64,000 nt of DNA from Lycorma delicatula (GCF_047948215.1 NC_134455.1:307352147-307416146), one strand, 5' to 3'; shown: positions 23,201-36,547, numbered from the stretch's first letter. Notes: generated from the letters alone by a model not told the origin. Numbers and translations are program-made.

Positions 23201-24010
23201 AATAACTAATATATTAGACAGCAGTTGGTGAGGGGCAAAACTTTCAGCTCACGTATTGTAATTATGATGGATCTCATTTAAATATCATGAGCTCTTTCGC
23301 ATCGTATCAAAAAAATGATTTAGATACAGCGGTAAAATGATACGGTTTTGATGTTTACAAAAACTGTAGATGCGCTCTATCACAATGTAAGGAGTTAATC
23401 GGCTTTTATTTTATATGTGTGGTAGGACTCGCATTATTTGATTATATTTGTAATGCTTCAGCTTAATTGTTCCGTTTGGCGTGTAAAGCTGCTTATTTAA
23501 ATTATCCTTTTTGTCCAACAGAAAGTATGTAGACTAATTTAATTCGTCCCAGAAATAAAATAAAAGCTGCAACGAAGTAATTGAGTCCTGATTTAATTAG
23601 TTTGTCTTTTTTGTGGCATAATTTTATACATAGTTTTCTCTGATCTTTCATTTTTGTAACTTTGATATGTGTATAAGAATTTAAATGTCTTCTACTTTCA
23701 GTAGTTTGTAAATTCTTAATCTAGTAATTAAGGCTATTTGTGGATCTAAGTTTTGATTTTTGATTTTACTTTTGACAGATATGATTGATTTATTTTTCAT
23801 TTTATTACAGATTTAAATTCGAAGTACGCTTTTGAAGTTTATTACCGGTGATAAAAAAAGTTTTGTCGGTAGGAATAAACTTAAAGCTATAAAATATAAT
23901 GTTTAGAGTCTCTCTGTAATGGTATTGCTGTGAAATAAATTCGTTTCACAGATAATTGTAAATATACGAACATATTGATGAACAGTACTATATTAGGTAC
24001 TTCATAACAT

Positions 24011-24293
24011 AACCCACCGGGTTGATCTAGTGGTGAACGCGTCTTCCTAAATCAGCTGATTAGGAAGTCGAGAGTTTCAGCGTTCAAGTCCTAGTAAAGT
24101 CCCTTTTTTACGCGGATTTGAATACTAGATCGCGGATACCGGTGTTCTTTGCCGGTTGGGTTTCAATTAACCACACATCTCAGGAATGGTCGAACTGAGA
24201 CTGTACAAGACTATACTTCATTTACACTCACACATATCATCCTCTAAAGTATTATTTGAAAGGTAATTACCGGAGTCTAAACAGGAAAAAAGC
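24011..24293 (+). mobile_element. SINE-2 copy, plus strand
   Basis: Full-length copy from AACCCACCGGGTTGATCTAG (A box) through GTTCAAGTCC (B box) to GGAGTCTAAACAGGAAAAAA. It differs from other copies at scattered sites (GATCTAGTGG, TTTGCCGG), so it is not recent. No clear target duplication was found. Confidence 0.88.
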
Positions 24294-24667
24294 TTTAGCC
24301 TAGCTAGATTTAAGGTGTTAATTTTTAAAGGGCGCTGATTAAAAGTAAAATAATAACCGAACGATGTGTCATTCTAAACATTCAAATGAAACATTAAATC
24401 TCTAATTATTCAAACCGTTTCTAATTCATTCAGAGACTAACTTGTTTTTGTAAATGATTCTGCTCTAAGTTATACTGTATTTACAGTTAAAAATTGTTCA
24501 ATTAATTGCGTGTGTCCAAAAAGTATAAGGTTATCGTCCGATTATAGCGTTCTTGAGTTTCAATTTTTGAAAGTAGTTGAAGTGAAATTTTAAAAGTAAT
24601 TTATTCGCGTTAAATTAGTAAATCTTTGTCAGCTCAATTCTTATGGTAGTGAATTGATTTTGTTATT

Positions 24668-25390
24668 TTGTATATTATGTCTAATTTACGTCGAAAAAAC
24701 ATTCACCGCCAAGGAAAGAAACTATACACAACGTTTTTTAATTACATGGCCGGAGAAGCTGCAGTTGGAATGTTTGTTAGCGACACCAAAAAAGTTGTAG
24801 AACGTGTTGCGTCTGCCACAGTAGGTTCAAAAAGAAAAGTTCAACGAATTACTGGTGAAATTGCTTGGGAAAAAATTCAGTTCTCCTCGCAAAGGACTAA
24901 AACGCAAAAAGGAAGTAACAAACCCAGACAGTTTTGATCGGAATGCCATACGACGTAAAGTGTTAAAATTTTACTTAAACGAGGGCTGCTTGGCTTCTCT
25001 AAGGAAACTTACCGCAAAACTAACGTGGTATTTAGCGGGCAAAAGTGTAGCTTATGGTCATTTTTGTTAAGCATGGACTTCAAATGGAAGAGATTCAGAT
25101 ATAACAGGGCAATTCTTATTGAAAAACATGATATTCGGTAGAAACGGTTTGTGTATTTGAATAAAGTTGAAGAGGATCAAGAAGACGTAGATCGAGTTAA
25201 AGGAAGACCAATCGTCTACGTTGATGAGACTTATATTAAGTTTTTATTGCCAACAGAAATGTTGACAGCCTTCAAATGCGCCTGAGTGTTTTGCTGTGCC
25301 AATTTCAAAAGGAGAAAGGATAATAATTTTCTTCGCCGGTAGTGAAATGGGATTCGTTTCCAACTGCTTAACGGTATTTCAATAGCGATA
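24668..25390 (+). pseudogene. DDE_3-type transposase remnant (family X, copy 2)
   Basis: 24668-24937 reads MYIMSNLRRKNIHRQGKKLY and a helix-rich N-terminus. A frame change gives KRKKEVTNPDSFDRNAIRRK at 24855-25070, equivalent to the RKKVHSF region of copy 1 at 19070. Further on, other frames give GRPIVYVDETYIKFLLPTEM near 25205-25260 (catalytic D-E) and PISKGERIIIFFAGSEMGF near 25300-25355. Stops and frame changes make it non-functional. Its C-terminal third is missing. Confidence 0.6.
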
Positions 25391-25739
25391 AAAAAATATC
25401 CGTTGATAAAACATCGAAAGAACTAGAAAGTAGTTAGTTCTTCAAATTATAATATTACCAAGGAATCAGGTTACAATAATTGAAAAAAAAAAAAATGACA
25501 GCAAAAAGACACAAACACCACTAGTAATAAAACATGTTACCAAAGAAAATTCAACATCTGCTCTGACAGTAGCAATTTAAAAGAGAAACAAATCACTGTC
25601 TATATAATACAGAAAATTTTAATTGATAATTATAAACTTTGTAAAGAAAATGATAAATCTTCAACAATTTATGATAATGTCGTAACAACGGATCAAAAAG
25701 TTAATAGTTTTGGGAAAATACTTTTAGTACTTTTTAACC

Positions 25740-26040
25740 GGATCCGAATTTTCTGATGAAAATCGGAAATATCTCGAAAACTGTAGGTTCTAGCGCTCTG
25801 AAAAATCTTTTCGAGCCCCCCGACGATTCCCCATCCGCTTGCAGTTGTACCCGTCGGATGATAGTATTTTCAAGTGCCCCCTGGCGCCGTTCGGAAATTG
25901 GTGAGGTGGTGCTATGGGGCGCCACCGTAATATCTCTGCAACCGCTCGTCCGATTTTCACGATTCAAACGGCTTGCCACCGTAATATCTCTGCAACCGCT
26001 CGTCCGATTTTCACGATTCAAACGGCTTATGTGCTAGCAG
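25740..26040. repeat. unclassified GC-richer repeat with a 54-bp tandem duplication
   Basis: Units 25921-25974 and 25975-26028 are identical 54-bp blocks beginning GCCACCGTAATATCTCTGC. The preceding 180 bp (CGGAAATATCTCGAAAACTG, CCTGGCGCCGTTCGG) has the same style. Long frames exist on both strands but reflect the duplication and base composition. No family was recognised. Confidence 0.6.
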
Positions 26041-27265
26041 GTAGAGCGCTAACTGTTTAACGCATCGGGTACACCTTTGATCGACCGGATCTTAGTTAAT
26101 CCGGAAATTAAATTGTTTAGCCTTATGTTTTGATTGCACTCACCCCCACCGTAAAACGTACAGATTCGATTTTTCGCTAAGTTCGCTCAAAACTGTGCGT
26201 CAGCGCAGTTGTAAAGTATAAACTTATGAAAACTAAAAAGTAGAAAAATAGTATTAAAAAACCTTTTTAAAAACCACTTTAATTAAACGCACTAAAAGGT
26301 AAAAAATTATTTTAGGACGGTTTCTCAGAATGAATTTGACAACAAGCTTTGATGTTGATATGTAAGATTATGTGAAAATTATAGCTTCAAATTAAACGTT
26401 TGATGTTTTTGCCATTTTTTTCATATGCGTGATGAATGGTCTAATGAGGGGTCCTCGTGTTTGCACCCTACTCTAATTGCCATAGTCCTTCAAATTATTT
26501 TATTCTTATAAATTTTATTGGCCGAATTCTTGAAGGATTTCACCGAGCGAGTAAATCTCGCGATGGGGATTTTTTTGAACAAAAATTTCTTTGATGTTCG
26601 CAGTTTTTTTTGGAGCAGAAGTTTTTGTGGAAACGAGGGAAACTCCCTTTGTTTGTTACGCATATTATACGCTTCCTGCCAGTTTTAATTTTAACTTTTT
26701 CGTATCTTTATTGGTTGTTTTATGTGATCTCCTATGAACGTTTTTCTGTTGCTGGTCTTTTAGTGTAGTTTACGATCAGCGATCGTTATTACTGTTAGCC
26801 TCTACTTATTAACAACTTAATCGTGTTGAGTAATATACGGTGTTTTTTACTGGAGAGAAATGATTTGTTGCTGTATACTAGTACATTTGGACAAATCAAT
26901 GCAAAAATCATTAGTTCTATAAATGTACTGTTTTTATCATGAATAAAGATTCTCTGGTTTTTTATCGAGAGATTGTAGGTAACATTCCCTCTCAAAGACT
27001 TCTTCACGGCCTCTTCTTTTATTCTCTAGAGGGGGAGGAGGAGAAGGTTTTAAACTTGAGTCACTTCTGTAAGAGTTTGTGTTCATAAAAAAAGTCTTGA
27101 TTTAACCGAGATGACATTTTTTATTTCGTTCTAAATCTTTTGAAGTTTACCGCGAAATTTTTTACGTTAGTTACGAAATTAATTTGGTCCTTATTGCAAC
27201 TCTTTGTAACCTTTAACCGTTAATCGGTTGAAGGACTGATAATGATTTTACTGAACATTAGCTTA

Positions 27266-27324
<59 letters not shown>

Positions 27325-28550
27325 TTATAGTTATTAGTTTGATGAACTCTGTTCTGGGGAACTATATATATTTTTTAAAACCTCGTGACATTGGGTGTAT
27401 TCTACTATTTAAAAGTTCTTTGCCCGGTCAGAAATTTAATAATTTTTTGTGGCATTAATTAGCGCAATGTCAATTTCTAATAAGCTCATTTATTATTACA
27501 GTTCTTAAAAATTGTATTATGTAATAAACATTTATTTTATATCTGTTGTATTCTAACCAAGCGTATCGATTGATAAACGTTATACGGTGTTATTTTTTGT
27601 TATTACATTAATTGTTTTGAAATAAAATCTTTGTGTTGGAAATGTTTGAAAGGCCAGGGCACTTCCGCTTCATATTTCACTGTCTGATGTCAACTGATCT
27701 TTTTTCTTCTATTTTAAGGCATCTAGTTTATATTTGCTAATGACATTGTTGGGTTTTGCATGTAGAATAGTGTTATCTTTGATGTGGCTCTAAGATAATT
27801 ACTATTGATCGATTAGAAATAACTGTGATCGTTATTTTAATTTGGTTTTCAATTGCAAACTGCCATAATTTTATTTTTATTTTCAATATTTGCATGTAAT
27901 TTTATTCCTCCGTACAATCCATTATTATGAGTCATTTTTTAAACTGTAATTGGGAACTACACTTGCAATTAGGAAATTATACGTGCACGATAAATTGTCT
28001 TGTAATCGTGTCTAATTATAAAGTTTGTGACAATCTTAGTTTTACAAGTTAGCGGTTTTCGAGAACTACAAGCATGAAGTTTATTTTTATTATCATTATA
28101 ATAATAAAAATAGCCCTTTTGATGGCTTTCTTTTCTGACAATAAGTTCTATTCATCTTTTGTGTGACTGTACTTGCGACATTTTCTCGTTGTACTCGACG
28201 TAAGATTTTGATTCTTTTATTTCCTTTGTTCGTATTTATAGATCTAAGCTCGTCAGAAAGTATTGTAATACTGAAGAAAGGGTTGAAGTCTATAAAACAT
28301 GCTGCATTTGATAACTTCAGTTAAAAATATTTAGTTAATATTTTGTGTTTATATGCATCATGAAATGTTAAGAAAATATAAAATAAATATAATCTAAACA
28401 AATTATATACTTGCTTATGTACGGAATCTTTCAGATAAAAAAAAAAAACCTTTCGGCACGCCGGAAGGCAGAGGTAGATTTCACCGATGCTACGTATAAA
28501 TAATATTTCCACTTTAAGAAAAACTTCAAATTTACTCAATACGGCAATGG
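26041..28550. other. AT-rich non-coding stretch with CT microsatellite
   Basis: No gene-like frame. The only distinct item is the CT repeat at 27271-27320. Confidence 0.5.
27271..27320. repeat. (CT)25 microsatellite
   Basis: Uninterrupted CT dinucleotides over 50 bp. Confidence 0.97.
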
Positions 28551-29069
28551 TTGCATGTAAAAAAGTTACCCATGTTTAGCATACGACAAGCCCCGTCTTC
28601 TTACAATTCCAGTAGTATTTTGGTCATCCCTTGCCGTAAGGGTTGGTCATATAAAAAATTGTTTCAGACAAAAGTTTTAGGTAATATTTACAGGACTAAC
28701 GACCAGTTTAAACCGATTCGATACTGTGCCTATTAAGGGAGGTATGGTTTTTTTGTGCTCGAAACCCCATTTTTTCCACCCCCTGGGCCAATGGTTGGAG
28801 ATATCAAAAAACTTTACTAGATAAGTTTTAGGCCCTTATGCAAAAAATGAACTGTAAATGAATTCGATATTTTACTTAATAAGAAAGTTATAGCGATATT
28901 TTGTTTTTTCGAAAAAGGCTTCTCCCATTTCCACCCTCAAGGTCCGATTTTGGCCGTTAACGAACTCTACTGAGATTTTGGGACGAGTTATTTTTAACGA
29001 TTAATTTGTAAGTGATGGAGCAAAATTACGGCAGATATCGTGTCCACAAGAAAGTGAAATATATATTTT

Positions 29070-30488
29070 TTTTTTGTCTTCAGTCATTTGACTGGTTTGA
29101 TGCAGCTCTCCAAGATTCCCTTTCTAGTGCTAGTCGTTTCATTTCAGTATACCCTCTACATCCTACATCCCTAACAATTTGTTTTACATATTCCAAACGT
29201 GGCCTGCCTACACAATTTTTTCCTTCTGCCTGTCCTTTCAATATTAAAGCGACTATTCCAGGATGCCTTAGTATGTGGCCTATAAGTCTGTCTCTTCTTT
29301 TAACTATATTTTTCCAAATGCTTCTTTCTTCATCTATTTGCCGCAATACCTCTTCATTTGCCACTTTATCCACCCATCTGATTTTTAACATTCTCCTATA
29401 GCACCACATTTCAAAAGCTTCTAATCTTTTCTTCTCAGATACTCCGATTGTCCAAGTTTCACTTCCATAAAAAGCTACACTCCAAACATACACTTTCAAA
29501 AATCTGTTCCTGACATTTAAATTAATTTTTGATGTAAACAAATTATATTTCTTACTGAAGGCTCGTTTAGCTTGTGCTATTCAGCATTTTATATCGCTCC
29601 TGCTTCGTCCATCTTTAGTAATTCTACTTCCCAAATAACAAAATTCTTCTACCTCCATAATCTTTTCTCCTCCTATTTTCACATTCAGTGGTCCATCTTT
29701 GTTAGTTCTACTACATTTCATTACTTTTGTTTTGTTCTTGTTTATTTTCATGCGATAGTTCTTGCGTAGGACTTCATTTATGCCGTTCATTGTTTCTTCT
29801 AAATCCTTTTTACTCTCGGCTAGAATTACTATATCATCAGCAAATCGTAGCATCTTTATCTTTTCACCTTGTACTGTTACTCCGAATCTAAATTGTTTTT
29901 AACATCATTAACTAGTTCCATGTAAAGATTAAAAAGTAACGGAGATAGGGGACATCCTTGTCGGACTCCCTTTCTTATTACGGCTTCTTTCTTATGTTCT
30001 TAAATTGTTACTGTTGCTGTTTGGTTCCTGTACATGTTAGCAATTGTTCTTCTATCTCTGTATTTGAACCCTAATTTTTTTAAAATGCTGAACATTTTAT
30101 TCCAGTCTATGTTATCGAATGCCTTTTCTAGGTCTATAAACGCCAAGTATGTTGGTTTGTTTTTCTTTAATCTTCTTTCTACTATTAATCTGAGGCCTAA
30201 AATTGCTTCCCTTGTCCCTATACTTTTCCTGAAACCAAATTGGTCTTCTCCTAACACTTCCTCCACTCTCCTCTCAATTCTTCTGTATAGAATTCTAGTT
30301 AAGATTTTTGATGCATGACTAGTTAAACTAATTGTTCTGTATTCTTCACATTTATCTGCCCCTGCTTTCTTTGGTATCATTACTATAACACTTTTTTTGA
30401 AGTCTGACGGAAATTCCCCTTTTTCATAAATATTACACACCAGTTTGTATAATCTATCAATCGCTTCCTCACCTGCACTGCGCAGTAA
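29070..30488 (-). mobile_element. RTE-type LINE copy C, 5'-truncated
   Basis: The copy has the same 3' end as copy B (TTTGTCTTCAGTCATTTGAC at about 29073-29092) and is truncated at 30488, within the RT start (CTGCACTGCGCAGTAA). Overlap with copy A is nearly identical. 5' truncation and insertion at an AT-rich site are normal for target-primed reverse transcription. Confidence 0.9.
29080..30488 (-). pseudogene. LINE copy C reverse transcriptase, broken
   Basis: The RT fingers/palm run from 30488 (AGEEAIDRLYKLVC, VIVMIPKKAG, EDQFGFRKS, AFIDLEKAFDNIDW with catalytic Asp) to a TAA at 30002-30000. The same frame resumes with GVRQGCPLSPLLFNLYM. A one-base shift at about 29890 is shared with copy B. 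FADDIVILAESKK follows at 29853 and runs to a TGA at 29583-29581, where copy B has CGA. 29541-29080 finishes the C-terminus (YGSETWTIG, RLEAFEMWCYRRMLK, SWRAASNQSND). It carries two stops and one shift, so it is inactive though young. Confidence 0.9.
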
Positions 30489-30760
30489 ATATATAATATA
30501 TACATACAATATATATACTTTTGAACTGACGCTGGTTTTGGGGTCTGGGGGATGTGAAATACAAAGCTACAGTCGAAATTTTCCGGAAGTCGGTTGGTTT
30601 GTCTAAAAGTTGGTTGAATTATCGTTAAGTAAAAGTATGCACGCTTAAAATCGAAAACGAGTCAATTCTATATGTTTTAGCTATTACGGTCCGTCAAACC
30701 TCATCTTGCGGACTAAAAAAACTACGCAAAACGGATTTAAAAATATTGTATTTGCAATTG

Positions 30761-30762
30761 AA

Positions 30763-30796
<34 letters not shown>

Positions 30797-30797
30797 T
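30761..30797. repeat. A20 run followed by (TA)9
   Basis: Twenty A residues (30761-30780) run directly into alternating TA to about 30797. Confidence 0.95.
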
Positions 30798-31536
30798 TGA
30801 GTGTATTCGCCTAATTTATTTACACTATACTAGAAGTTATTTGGCTAAAATGAATTATTTTATTTTTCTTGAATAGGCTTTATACTTCATTTTCACTAGT
30901 AGTAATTTTTTGTTATTATTAATTTCTTTCAGTTTATTTGCATCTGTGTCGTTATTGCATAACATTAGGTAATAATTGTATTATATATGTGTACATAATG
31001 TAATATTGTTTTAGTCATATTCTTAAGCAGTTTTAGATTTTTACATAATATGTAGTAAGCAATTTATTCATTTTACTCGCATAGAAATTACATCATCGAG
31101 TCATTACGAAAAAAATTGATTTTTACTATTTATCTGCATTTATTTATGAGTTGTTTTTTCAGAATTGAAAGATGTTTTTTTTTTATAAACATAAATAAAT
31201 ATTTAACGTTTACTATGCACATATCCTATAAAGTAACAACTTGTAAAACTGATAATTTAAAATTAAGAGCGGGTTTGAATATAGACGCCACAAATTAAAA
31301 ACATATTTGGCTTTTATTTTAATAAAGGTTTTTTTCATTAGAAAATTTGTTTAATGCTTTGAGCAGTTAAAATAAAATTTGCAATATTCTCAGCAACGTT
31401 TTTTTTAGATCATTTGTTTAATTTTTAATGAATATCAGATTAATCTAAGCTAGGAATACCAGTAGTAGTAACCAAGGTTTTTAGTGTCGTGTAACAAAAA
31501 GGCCATTTATTTCACAGCGTTTGCTTAGCGATGTTG
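30798..31536. other. AT-rich non-coding stretch
   Basis: No supported gene or repeat. Confidence 0.5.
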
Positions 31537-31538
31537 TA

Positions 31539-32350
31539 CAGGGTGAGCAACTTAAAACCGGCCCGCTGCAGAAAACCCGCCTGAACACCCAATCATAATT
31601 TTATGAATAAATTAAACGAAAACGCAAAATAAAACTTATATACTTATATTTAATATTGGAAGTTAACATATATGTTTTTACAGAACATGTTTTATGCGGC
31701 CGCCCTGGTCAGCGATGCGTTTTTTTACTCTGGTAAAATGCGTCGGTATCTTGAAAGACACGACGCAAAATGTTACTGTTAATGGATTCGAAACGCGTTA
31801 ATATTTGCATTAGGTTTATTTTTGGAGAATAAATTTTATCTTTCGAGTAGCTTGCAGATGAAATCACAAGTAGACAAATCTGGGTTAAGATGTCTGCTTG
31901 TTGAGATGTCCACGTACCTGTTGGTTCTTCGGTAAAGTCATCTGAACGGGCCAGTGAAGCGCTAGCCGTGTGACTTGTTATTCAGTCTTGAAAGAAGCAG
32001 CAGTCGAGTTCACCAGCAGTCAGCTGAGCATAATTCTTCGAAAATTGTGAGGTGCAGAGGTGCACTTCTGTATTGATTGTCGTATCAAAAGATATTTGAT
32101 GTAGATCCATGCGATTGCCAAATCGTACACCGATTTTATCATCGCGAAGTTCTTTTTCAGATAGTTGGAAAGTGTTATTTGTTGAATAATTGCTGGTGTT
32201 TTGTAAATTGATATACCGAGAAAATTGAACCGTGCTTCATTAATCACAAAATATAGCGTTGGGTCTAATTCATCATTAGCAATTTTATAGAGAAGCTAGT
32301 TAAAGTAATTAAGATGTTTCGGTTTGTCTATTTCCTTAAGTTGCTGAATG
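31539..32350 (-). pseudogene. DD41D/Tc3-like transposon remnant with one TIR
   Basis: The left end reads CAGGGTGAGCAACTT after a TA (31537-31538), a plausible element end. On the minus strand from about 32350 the text is KEIDKPKHLNYFN, INEARFNFLG (first catalytic region with N-E), then in other frames QLTAGELDCCFFQD (second Asp) near 32025, and near 31790 FESINSNILRRVFQDTDAF, a C-terminal block. There are many stops. The opposite TIR is not visible, so the element is truncated. Confidence 0.55.
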
Positions 32351-32380
32351 TTATGTGATATCTAAATTAAAAAAAAAAAT

Positions 32381-32735
32381 TGGGTCCTTTTTGATTTTCC
32401 TCCACAATGTTTTTTTTTACGTTACGTATTATGTAGCATATTTTCATGTTAAAAATTTTTAAATCTCATCGAATTTATTCAAACACGGGTCTTTCAAATG
32501 TACCTGAGAGGTTCAATATAAGCATTATGTTTATAATTATAAATATAATCTAACCAAATTTAACTCACGTTCGCTTCGCTCCCTAACCAACCTTGACTAG
32601 CGAGCGTAGTTTGGTTAGATTATATTTTTAATTTCTCTGCAAATACCACTAAATACCCACTGATTTGGAAGAAAAAATATAAAATGTAATACGTAACTTA
32701 AAAAAAAACCATTGTGGGGAAAACAGAAATGACCA
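32381..32735. mobile_element. foldback MITE-like element
   Basis: Outer inverted arms of about 45-50 bp pair 32382-32430 (TTTTCCTCCACAATG, ACGTTACGTATTA) with 32687-32734 (TAATACGTAACTTA, CATTGTGGGGAAAAC). Nested inside is a second inverted repeat, with AATATAATCTAACCAAA near 32543 and TTTGGTTAGATTATATT near 32610. There is no coding. The structure suggests a non-autonomous foldback transposon. Confidence 0.7.
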
Positions 32736-35700
32736 AAACATTTAGCACGGTATATTTTATTTTATACCAAATTTGATGTAATAATTTTCATACAGACTTT
32801 TTAGAACTTGTGGAAATTCTTCATTAATTTCGGTTACAGTTCTATTGTCATAAAAAAGCCTATTTTAGCCTATTGTCATAAGATAGCTTATCTTCCGTTA
32901 TTGTCATAAGGGAAGATAGCCTATTTCGTTAACATTTGTGACCGGTCCTGTTGTACGCCATTTTTCTTTTTAACCAAGTCTTGTTTTCTACTCTTTTCTG
33001 GGATGCCGGCATTAGGAAACGTTTCAATAAATATTTCTACGCAAGTAAGCTTCGATTATAATAATACTCCTTCCTGCACAGGTTAAGGCGTCTTGGAGAA
33101 AAATTAACTTCGAGACATAAACATATTGTACTTATGCATGACAGTGTTCTACTGACAGCAATAGGAGATTTTAGTAACTGAATCAACTGTTAGTAACGCC
33201 TGTAGTCGCGATATTGTAGTATCCTGCCTGCAGGCGGCAGTCACCTGAGTAACAGTTGGGCCAGTTTTATGAAGCTTGCTTTGTGAAAGTAGTTTATATA
33301 AATATACCCTTTTTCGTTAGCTTTTTTTAAATAACGTTGTTCGTATATTTATTTGCCTGAGGTTTTTGCCACTGAAATATCAGTAATAAAAACATAATTA
33401 AAAAAAAAAAAAACAAAATAGATACGTTTGAAAACTTAAGTTATAATAAAATTTATCTAAATCTGAAATATTTGGGAAACGATAACTTTTTTTTTATATT
33501 GGTGATAACTTATTTTTATCGAGTACCAGTAGTGTTTCGGTGGGTGGTATGCACCCGAAACTTCAGATCTTGGCTGATATTTGTTCAAAAGATTTTTGTC
33601 AGTATAGATTTTGTTAAACAATAAGCGAAAGTAATTTCGAAGCGAAAGTTTGAAATGATTTCGGATGAAATATATCGAATAAATGTTAAAAAAAAAAGGC
33701 TAATTGGATATTATGTATCTTTTTTACCTGTTGTAAAATTATAATACCTCAAATTCAGGAATTAACTTTCTTTGAAAATATTATTGTTAATATTAACGAA
33801 GATTATCATACCAAGACATTATCTACGTCTTGGGCAGACATTTGTGTCATGAACGCCCCCCCACACAAACACACACACACACATGTGTGTGTAAATCCTA
33901 CTTTGATTTATTTTAAATTATTAATTTATGGAACCTAAGTTTCAACCGAATATTGATTCGTTTCGATATTTTGTTAGTAATTATTTGCTAATAGTTCTCA
34001 CCAGTATGTGTTCTTCAAATTTGCAAGTATCTTATACCAGTTTTACGTTGGAAAGTGAGAAGTAAAGTGGTTTCCCGTTGCCCTTTTTCACCGTTCTAAA
34101 TGTACTGCTTTACACATCAGCTTGCCGAGAACCCCGAATGCAGGCAAGTTCAACCGTACACTTAAAATTCTGTTCGCAAACGAAAATTTTATTATTATAC
34201 CGCCATTATATCATTATATTTTTATTATAATTGACAAATATCCGGTAAACTACATTTTTATCCTGGTACAAATATTAGAATAAGTTATTTTTAGCCGTTA
34301 TGAAGAGCTGAACGAGCCTACACAAACATAGCGCACTGTAAACTAATGAACGTACTCATACTGAAACTTAACTCATTAAATCTGACTAATGAATCTGTAT
34401 TATGGTGTTATTTGCAAGGTCGGAATTATTTGCAATTCAAAACTGAAAATACTGATATTATTTAATTTTTGTTAAGTTTGTTTTTTATAACCTGGTCTCT
34501 TCGACTTGTATTTTATATTTGTTCTGTGATTTGCCTCATCGCAACAGTTAATTTCAACTATTAAATTTTTTTATAATTACCACTGCATTTTGACATAATA
34601 ACGATAACTTTTAATTATTGAAATTCATAGTTTTTTATTCAGCTGATTATAAAACGAAAAATACTTGTTTTATCTCAAAATGATTTCCTGACTAAAATAT
34701 CTGTTACCTATCTAACTGGAAAAAAGTTCCATCAAAGGACATCCAAATTAAGCAAGTACAATTACTCTTAAAAAAGTAACCAAACGGCTATTTAACTGTA
34801 TTTTTTGCGCGTTTTCCAGTTGCTTAAAGTAGGGTTATGTAACAGTATAACAGTATTTAAAAAGGTTTTTTTTTATCCTTTAGTTTTATTTTTTCCATTA
34901 GAGATTAGTTCTGATAATCAAAGAAATGTTATATATGAAAGAAGCATGAGTGCTTTTTTTAGTGGTTAGCATATACCGACTTGATAAGCTTGTTTCTTGT
35001 TCTACTCTAGACCAGATGTAGAATTTTATCATTTCTTTATCTTTATAAAGCACGTCTGAGAAGTAACAAAAACGATAAAGTTTTGCTTTATATTAACATT
35101 TTTCTTTTTTTATATGCCAGAGAAAATTGTAAAATCAGCTTAATTTCATTGTGTTTATTTCAAAATTTTTAATTAGTATTTTTATTCACGAAAACCGGGG
35201 GGAAATTTGAGACACTCCAAGTCATCGATTTGGTATACACACCCATAGCGTCTACCGTAATAAACAAATTATTATACACTATATTGAATACATTTTTTCT
35301 CGACCGGTGTAATTCAAGTAATAGTATTTCATATTTCATCATATTGAATTTTATATAGTGTAAATAAAAATAAATGTTTATGTTTAAAAAGTAATAAGCT
35401 TTATCTGTAATGTATTTAAATAATTATTGGGTCTATACGTTTTGCGGTTTTCTTCATACGACGTTTTTCCATACCGCAGTTTTGTGAAATGTTGTATCTA
35501 GTGGTAAAATCTAAGTATGCATGATTAGCTTGGATTACTGGTTGTTGGGTTATTACTTCATAAATATAATTTATTCTAAAATAAAATTAAATTTTTTCTG
35601 ATGAATATTTTGTATATATTTCTGATCTCGAATGAATTCGATGTCGATGGGTTGATGATAGAACGAATTTGTTTTCTGTTTTGAATTTTGGTTTTTGATT

Positions 35701-36530
35701 ATTTATTTATTTTATTGTTAATCTTGAGTTTAATCCAAGTAGTGTGTAATTTTCGAACCGGAATATTACGTATAAGACAACGTAAATAATTAATTGTTTG
35801 CGTTACAGTTCATAATAATTTGTAGAGTATCAGTATTGCTCTAAAGAAGTATTGAAAATTTTTGTCCTAAATTTACCGTTCAATTTAGCTTCGATGGTTT
35901 TTATGATAATGGCTGTAATTTATTTTCGTAAGCATTGCCTTGCAGCCATCGATGCGGTAACCGGTTCTATTGAATCTGTTATTAATATTGAACTCGCGAT
36001 AACATATTACCGGTTACTCCAGTTCGAGAAGATATGTGTGTAAATTACGTTTGTTATGACTGGACTTGCTACATGTTAACGGTATGCTTCTAATTGTTAA
36101 ATGCGAATTGTTACGTTATAGCACGTAATAATGATAGAACTGCAGTTATAGATAAGCTTCACTTTAAACGTATTTTTTTTTCACAAATATTATTATTATA
36201 TATGGAATTATCTGTATTGCACATGTTTTTATGGGGTACGCATAATTTTTAATTAATGAAATGTTGTCAGTATCTCATCTGCTCCGTGCTTTGAAGCGAG
36301 TCATGTTCCAAATAAGTAGCAACAACTTAAAAACATAGTCTTTATTTCCGTCCCCGAGACTTATTTGAAGTAATTCAATTATTCCTGTTGACTTGTGTTA
36401 GTAAGGGTTTAAAAAGAATGAAATCTTTGGGCTGCGAGTATAATAAATCGAGAGAAATACACAAATAGGCGGTAAGACTTCGGGTAGTTTGGTTTCGGAT
36501 TGTGTTAACTTAGGTCAAGTTAGAACGGTT
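32736..36530. other. long AT-rich non-coding stretch
   Basis: No recognisable gene. It contains ATTGTCATAA motifs repeated three times near 32846-32910 and a CA/TG microsatellite at about 33856-33893. A GC-richer patch near 34056-34160 (GGTTTCCCGTTGCCCTTTTT) resembles dispersed-repeat text but cannot be classified. Confidence 0.45.
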
Positions 36531-36547
36531 CAGATATGGCAAAGTTG

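Larger units (their letters stand above)
28551..30770. repeat. unclassified long repeat interrupted by LINE copy C
   Basis: The left arm (about 28551-29069) and right arm (about 30489-30770) are non-coding with similar style, including CCACCCCCTGGGCCAATGG on the left and GGTTTTGGGGTCTGGGGG on the right. Both arms end in ATATATA at the LINE junctions, so the LINE seems to have landed in a TA microsatellite within one repeat. That the arms are one unit is inferred. Confidence 0.35.
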
